From Bartonella doshiae NCTC 12862 = ATCC 700133 (lineage in GTDB: Bacteria > Pseudomonadota > Alphaproteobacteria > Rhizobiales > Rhizobiaceae), in contig NZ_JH725094.1 in assembly GCF_000278155.1 (NCBI RefSeq), positions 125,025-189,024 on the forward strand: a stretch of 64,000 nt of DNA, given 5' to 3'. A model generated the notes under the pieces. It worked only from the letters and a program-made list of their open reading frames with translations. It made no database searches and was not told the DNA's origin. Below are positions 59,635 through 64,000 of the stretch, one piece after another. The first letter of the stretch is position 1, and every line of letters begins with the position of its first letter. A program made the translations under genes and the position numbers.

Positions 59635-62394
59635 TTAAAAACGATAGTGTAGTCCACCAGAAAAACTAATTCCAGAAAAACCAACTTTATTGAGTCTATG
59701 TTGATAAAGAACATCACCATGAAGCATAAACTTTGAAGACACTTGTGTATTGATTCCTAAACCGGCCTCAAGTGAAGAACCAAAAGCACCCAATTGAAAA
59801 TCATCCTTGAAACGTACAGTTTGTTTACCTCTAAAACCATGAGAAAAATGAAGCTTGCCATAGAAAGAAACAACACTGTTATCCTTTTCAGATTCAATCA
59901 GTGTCTTACTTAAACGCCCACCAACACGTGCTACCCACTGTTCAAGTTTTCCCATCTCAATGTCAAAGTTATCAATATCACGCACCCTATTAAACTGGAG
60001 ATGCTGATAAACAACCTGAACTTGTGGATCAAAGACAAAACCTTCAGCCCCCACCATAAATTCTTTACCAACTGTCAATGAAGTGCTGAAAAGCTGCCCC
60101 TTTAATGTTGCTGTCTTGCCACGCGCAAGGGTGACAACATCTCCTTTGACATGACTATAGGAGAACAGACCATCCACATAAAATCCTGCATCATGCTGCA
60201 TACTACCATACGCTGTCGCTGACCATTGATCAAAAGTACTTTCTTGACTTTGTTCAACATTCAAAGGCTGCAAAGAAAATTTTCCGTAAGATCCTATCAC
60301 TCCCAAAGATATAGTATTGTAAGTACTCTCAATTGTTTGCAATAAAACACCTGCTTCTACAGCTTTATAAGAAAAATCGCCTCCGTAACCATATTCAAGC
60401 GCGGATAGATCTGAAATATAACGGTAATTACCACCATAGCTGCGCCCAAAAACAGCAGAATTTTCATGAGTATCCAACATTTCACTGGAAGCGGACCGAA
60501 CAGCCTCCAAATACTCATTTTTGTTAATAATACCCATCAATCCAACATGGAAAAAAACATTTGGTACGAGAAGATAGGTTGGAACTTGCGGAACGATATC
60601 CCTTATTTTGGGCTCAAAAGGAAAAGCAGATACTGCTAAAACAGGTTGAACATATTTACTTTCAAGGCGAAAATCCCAAAAATCTCTATCTCCGTTAACT
60701 AATCCATGAGTAACATGAGAATTCCCAAGAGAAGAATCTGGACCATAAGCATGAAGATAATATTGATAAGGTAAACCATCTAGAGCAATATAAGTGCTAT
60801 TCAGCTGAAAAGAATCTTCTGCTGCTTTTCCAGAAACTTGAATAATTGAGATGCTGCGCATATTTTTATCGCTCACTGCTTCCCCTTTATTTCCTGCAAT
60901 GAATTGCACATGAACTGTTGTTTTTCCAGATACATCACCATAAATTAAAAATCGGTCAGTCTTTTGATCATTAAATGAACCATCACCATTGAGATACGTG
61001 TTAAGATAAAGATCTGCACTTCCTTGAGCAGTATAAACTTCTCCCTTTCCATTTCCAATATGAAGTATCTGATACTCCTTAGATGTTGGAGTTTCAAAAG
61101 TAATAACACTATCAGAAAGTTTTAAAAACGAAACGAATGAACTTACATGATTTGAATCTTTCGGATTCGTATTTTTGGGTTTCGTTAAAATCCACTTCGA
61201 ACCTCCTGTCATGTAAAGTTCAGCAGTAGAATCATCAGCAACACGCACCCCCCCTGTTAATAAGGAGGAATCGACTAAAACTCCTACAGAAGCTCCCTTT
61301 TCAACCTTTAATAATAAATCGCCAGAAACTTTTGAGTCTTTTGATACTGCGACATAACCACTACTCTTGCTGCTATGAACAACTGTACCATTCGGAACCT
61401 CAAAAGCCGTTTTTTTTAAAATGACAACTCCTTGCTCATAGTCATTATTTCCTTCACCCATATCAAAATGCATACCATGCTTATTACCTGCTACTGTAAT
61501 TTTTGAATCTTCAATATCAATCCGTGAAATTAAAATTTTCCCTTCTGTACCGGCATTCAATTGTGTTTTGGTATCTAATCCAATCCGCAAACCATGAACA
61601 TTGGTAGCAACAACATTGGTATTCTTTAAATAAAGAGAACTAGACTGATTTACATTTAAAACTGCATGAGAAATATCATCTCTTTCATCTGCATCTTTCC
61701 CATTCACCACTTTTGGATTTTTTGAAGTAATTATAACATCCTCTAGAGTTACTCTTCCTTTCGTTCCGATATGAAGTGCAGCAGCATTCACTACATCAAT
61801 CGCACCACCCGCCATCTTAATATTTGCCCCAAAACTACTGAAAAGAGCAGCGCTTTGATTGGCTTCCTGACGTTCCACCTTAATCTTTGCCTGAGTTAAA
61901 ATAACAGATGTTCCTTGATTTTCTGCATAAACTCCTATGTCAGCTACCTCAATCACTCCACGATCTACCACAATCATTCCATTATCAGCTTTAAGACCAG
62001 TTGATACGTCTTTAAAAACTGAATCACTCAAAACAACTTTTCCCCCTCGCGATGCAATTACACCATAAGTATCCCCAACAACTATATCACCCCCTTGCAC
62101 TTCTACACGTGTCGCTTGAATAATCGTACCTGACTCCTGCGCAACTATAACGGCAGGCAATATAAAAGAAGCGTCTCCCTCTTTTTCTTTAGAAATTTCA
62201 GCGAATTTATACATTTTAATATTTATTATATGTTCTTTACCGTCATTGCATCTAAAATATGGTTTGCTTTCATGACACGAAAATAATATTGAAGAATGAG
62301 AACTGGCCTTAGCGTCCAGGTTTGACAAAAAAGAAAAAAGAACCTCTGTGAGAGCCCACAAATATAGGTGGTTTTTAGAGAGTTTGATCATCAT
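59635..62394 (-). CDS. Autotransporter with pertactin-like passenger and beta-barrel (Bartonella-type)
   Basis: A 919-residue type V secreted protein. A signal peptide (about 1-30) precedes two cysteine segments, FSCHESKPYFRCNDGKEH. Residues about 70-560 form a beta-helical passenger of short repeats (for example GTSVILTQAKIKVERQE). An autochaperone-like segment lies at about 440-510 (LHIGNGKGEVYTAQGSADLYLNTYLN). The C-terminal barrel starts near 640 and ends GGLHYRF, with terminal Phe. The family resembles the inducible Bartonella autotransporters, thought to act at the host cell surface; this is from memory. The gene is alone and followed by a hairpin. Confidence 0.9.
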   Translation of the reverse strand: MMIKLSKNHLYLWALTEVLFSFLSNLDAKASSHSSILFSCHESKPYFRCNDGKEHIINIKMYKFAEISKEKEGDASFILPAVIVAQESGTIIQATRVEVQGGDIVVGDTYGVIASRGGKVVLSDSVFKDVSTGLKADNGMIVVDRGVIEVADIGVYAENQGTSVILTQAKIKVERQEANQSAALFSSFGANIKMAGGAIDVVNAAALHIGTKGRVTLEDVIITSKNPKVVNGKDADERDDISHAVLNVNQSSSLYLKNTNVVATNVHGLRIGLDTKTQLNAGTEGKILISRIDIEDSKITVAGNKHGMHFDMGEGNNDYEQGVVILKKTAFEVPNGTVVHSSKSSGYVAVSKDSKVSGDLLLKVEKGASVGVLVDSSLLTGGVRVADDSTAELYMTGGSKWILTKPKNTNPKDSNHVSSFVSFLKLSDSVITFETPTSKEYQILHIGNGKGEVYTAQGSADLYLNTYLNGDGSFNDQKTDRFLIYGDVSGKTTVHVQFIAGNKGEAVSDKNMRSISIIQVSGKAAEDSFQLNSTYIALDGLPYQYYLHAYGPDSSLGNSHVTHGLVNGDRDFWDFRLESKYVQPVLAVSAFPFEPKIRDIVPQVPTYLLVPNVFFHVGLMGIINKNEYLEAVRSASSEMLDTHENSAVFGRSYGGNYRYISDLSALEYGYGGDFSYKAVEAGVLLQTIESTYNTISLGVIGSYGKFSLQPLNVEQSQESTFDQWSATAYGSMQHDAGFYVDGLFSYSHVKGDVVTLARGKTATLKGQLFSTSLTVGKEFMVGAEGFVFDPQVQVVYQHLQFNRVRDIDNFDIEMGKLEQWVARVGGRLSKTLIESEKDNSVVSFYGKLHFSHGFRGKQTVRFKDDFQLGAFGSSLEAGLGINTQVSSKFMLHGDVLYQHRLNKVGFSGISFSGGLHYRF

Positions 62395-62677
62395 TCTTTT
62401 TTAGCTTTCTTTTCCTCAACAAAAGCAAAAATGCAGGTAAAAAAACAAATCACACGATTCGAAATACGATAAAGTACAAAATAGATTATTTATTGTTCAT
62501 TATATGTTGTATTCATAAAATACAAATAGCACGTTTTGCTATTTTTAAAAATGAAAATTTGCAGTTATGATTAGTGGTAATTTTATTCAAGGTGATCCCG
62601 ACAGCTCTGCTATGCATTTTATACTTGTATAACTTACTGATTCTCTATAATCTTTTTTAAGGTGCGGGAACATATAT
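62395..62677. other. Upstream region of the autotransporter gene
   Basis: About 280 AT-rich bases between the autotransporter start and the terminator of the HTH gene; should contain the autotransporter promoter. Nothing else recognised. Confidence 0.4.
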
Positions 62678-62704
62678 AAAAGTTCGGGAATAGGATTCTC
62701 GAAC
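62678..62704 (-). terminator. Terminator of the HTH regulator gene
   Basis: On the minus strand GTTCGAGAAT-CCT-ATTCCCGAAC is a 10-bp stem (one G-T wobble) and is followed by TTTTATATA. It lies six bases after the stop of the HTH gene. Confidence 0.8.
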
Positions 62705-62710
62705 ATGCTT

Positions 62711-63079
62711 CTACAAAGCGCATGCTTGTTTGCTAACTTTCTCTAATAATTTTTTAAATTCCGCTAAATCCTGTTGTGAAAGATTATGTAAATTTCTAAC
62801 AAACATGCCAACAATTTCACGACTCAACGGATTAGAAGGCTTTATTGTAAAACTCTTGCGGCAAACATCAGCCTCTCTTCTTAAGAGAGAAGCCATCTTT
62901 TGGTCTAAAGCGTAAAACTCTATGATCTTTTCTTCCATGCCAACCGGTACAGACTTTTTACCAATCTCTACAGAAGATAAAAATGCTACAGATATGTCTA
63001 ATTTCTCAGCCATATCTAAAAGGCGTTCGGAGTGATCAATGCGGAGTTTTGGTAAGGTTTTACCAAATGGTGTTAGCAT
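62711..63079 (-). CDS. XRE-type helix-turn-helix regulator
   Basis: 122 residues. FGKTLPKLRIDHSERLLDMAEKLDISVAFLSSVEIGKKSVP forms a Cro/C1-like HTH, followed by a helical dimerisation region with DLAEFKKLLEKVSKQ. Short regulators of this kind control phage or toxin-antitoxin operons. It is divergent from the DinJ/YafQ pair (188 bases between starts), which could be its target; that is inference. Confidence 0.78.
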   Translation of the reverse strand: MLTPFGKTLPKLRIDHSERLLDMAEKLDISVAFLSSVEIGKKSVPVGMEEKIIEFYALDQKMASLLRREADVCRKSFTIKPSNPLSREIVGMFVRNLHNLSQQDLAEFKKLLEKVSKQACAL

Positions 63080-63211
63080 CTAAAATCCTATTAAAAAAGA
63101 AGCTCTCACGTAATTCTAGCAGAAATTTTCAGGTTTTGGTTAGCTCCTTTTAAAAATTGGCTTCCTACCCTCCTTAATACACAAGGTTGTATGGCATAAC
63201 GGATAAATCTC

Positions 63212-63246
63212 TTGACATCAGCTGGAAATGTAGTACATTGTAGTAC
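63212..63246 (+). promoter_or_regulatory. Promoter and direct-repeat operator of the toxin-antitoxin operon
   Basis: TTGACA (63212-63217) and TACATT (63234-63239) are 16 bases apart, a good sigma-70-type promoter. TGTAGTAC occurs at 63229 and 63239, ten bases apart (one helical turn) and covering the -10 region, as expected for an autorepressed antitoxin operon. Confidence 0.6.
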
Positions 63247-63267
63247 GATTAAATAGGAGATTTAGTA

Positions 63268-63549
63268 ATGGGGAAAATTCAAGCCCGCATACCTGATGAA
63301 GTTCAAGAAATTGCAAGTGCAGTTATTAAGTCCACAGGATTGACTGTATCGGATGCAGTGCGCATGTTTATGACCCGCATTGCTAGAGATAAAGCATTAC
63401 CGCTTGATCTATTCCAACCAAATCCGGAAACATTACAAGCTATCGAGGATGCCGAAATGGGACGCGTTGAACGTACATCATTAGACGGCTTAAGGGCTAT
63501 GATACGCGCAGATAGAACCGAAGTGCGTAAATCTGAAAAGCAAACCTAA
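63268..63549 (+). CDS. RelB/DinJ-family antitoxin
   Basis: 93 residues: KIQARIPDEVQEIASAVIKSTGLTVSDAVRMFMTRIARDKALPLDLFQPNPETLQAIEDA, the ribbon-helix-helix DinJ pattern with the PFD-like LPLDLF segment used to hold the toxin. AGGAG lies before the ATG. Binds the operator above and neutralises the YafQ-like toxin encoded eight bases downstream. Confidence 0.92.
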   Translation: MGKIQARIPDEVQEIASAVIKSTGLTVSDAVRMFMTRIARDKALPLDLFQPNPETLQAIEDAEMGRVERTSLDGLRAMIRADRTEVRKSEKQT

Positions 63550-63556
63550 GCTTGTT

Positions 63557-63838
63557 ATGAGAGAAATTGTCTATACGCGTTCATTCCGCCGCGACCTTAA
63601 ACGTGAAAGCAAAGGCAGATATGCTAATGCACTAGAGGAGGATTTGCTGCTTGTGGTCAAAGCGTTAGCGGAGAATGAACCGCTAAAGGTGCATTGGAGA
63701 GACCATGCACTAACAGGCCAATGGCGCAATTGTCGTGATTGTCACATAAAACCGGATTTAGTTTTGATCTATCGAAAGCCAGATGCCAAAACACTAGAGC
63801 TTTTACGACTTGGTTCCCATTCTGAACTGCATTTATAA
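63557..63838 (+). CDS. YafQ-family mRNA interferase toxin
   Basis: 93 residues of the RelE/YafQ fold: YTRSFRRDLKRESKGRYAN, then VHWRDHALTGQWRNCRDCHIKPDLVLIYRKPDAKTLELLRLGSHSEL. The His and Asp residues used by YafQ for mRNA cleavage (HWRDH, RDCHI-x-PD and the C-terminal SHSEL) are kept, so the toxin is probably active. Paired with the antitoxin gene just upstream. Confidence 0.92.
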   Translation: MREIVYTRSFRRDLKRESKGRYANALEEDLLLVVKALAENEPLKVHWRDHALTGQWRNCRDCHIKPDLVLIYRKPDAKTLELLRLGSHSELHL

Positions 63839-64000
63839 TTGGATTTCCAATTTATAGTAAAAAGAATTTTACGAAATTTTTTCTTTTATGACAGTTGTTC
63901 AGTTCTTTGAGAACCATTGTTTTAAATGGGCGAAGATATTATCTAGCGCATCCATGAGGCGTGCAAAATCAAGGATAAGCAAAAAAAGAAAAAATACTAT

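Noticed and set aside
58363..64000. A genomic island integrated at tRNA-Thr
   Set aside because: No integrase and no copy of the tRNA 3' end were seen; only composition and content suggest it.

Overview
The window looks like a chromosome segment of a Bartonella-like alphaproteobacterium (Rhizobiales). The evidence is inferred from content: the DNA is AT-rich throughout, the housekeeping genes and their order are rhizobial (phosphatidylcholine synthase, DUF6163, DUF3126, a double cold-shock-domain protein, gatCA, pyrB with a dihydroorotase-like partner, topA-rnr), intergenic DNA is long and decayed, and there is a large autotransporter of the type common in Bartonella. No rRNA operon, integrase, CRISPR array or transposase was seen.

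Layout. 1-4.2 kb is accessory: the C-terminal part of a type III restriction enzyme cut by the left edge, a frameshifted remnant, sodC, and an unrecognised two-gene pair of small membrane or exported proteins, one with a five-glycine GxxxG zipper. 4.2-16 kb is core: a UbiH-like hydroxylase, pcs, a 3-hydroxyisobutyryl-CoA hydrolase with a coupled membrane protein, then a leftward block of MBL hydrolase, tatD, metG, holB, tmk, a penicillin-binding-protein-like gene with damaged catalytic motifs, and rlpA. 16-28.5 kb holds tRNA-Lys, lexA, rimO, ttcA, rpsD, murI, an RNA methyltransferase, sfsA, map, radC and small conserved genes. 28.8-33.7 kb is a complete branched-chain amino acid ABC operon, livJHMGF.

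34-47.5 kb carries gatCA, ruvX, an AidB-like acyl-CoA dehydrogenase, pyrB and a probably non-catalytic dihydroorotase homologue, plsY, dprA, topA and rnr. 48-58 kb carries rpmG (short), a nuclease, a uracil-DNA glycosylase-like gene, an Lrp regulator, an isolated cobT, dusA, glpD, a DsbA-like protein and accBC. tRNA-Thr at 58.3 kb marks the border of a second accessory region: decayed DNA, the autotransporter, an HTH regulator and a DinJ/YafQ toxin-antitoxin pair.

The most interesting signals are not a single large new system. They are (i) the glycine-zipper/exported-protein pair at 3.0-3.6 kb, (ii) two apparent pseudoenzymes (the DacF-like protein lacking KTG and the dihydroorotase lacking HxH), (iii) several long perfect palindromes in intergenic DNA, one exactly between divergent glpD and the DsbA-like gene, (iv) an orphan plus-strand terminator preceded by a possible promoter that could mark a small RNA near 27.8 kb, and (v) a 20-bp-period direct repeat just upstream of lexA. 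Start codons were moved from the longest open frame where a ribosome binding site or family length supported it. Coordinates may be off by a base in a few places (murI and its neighbour).
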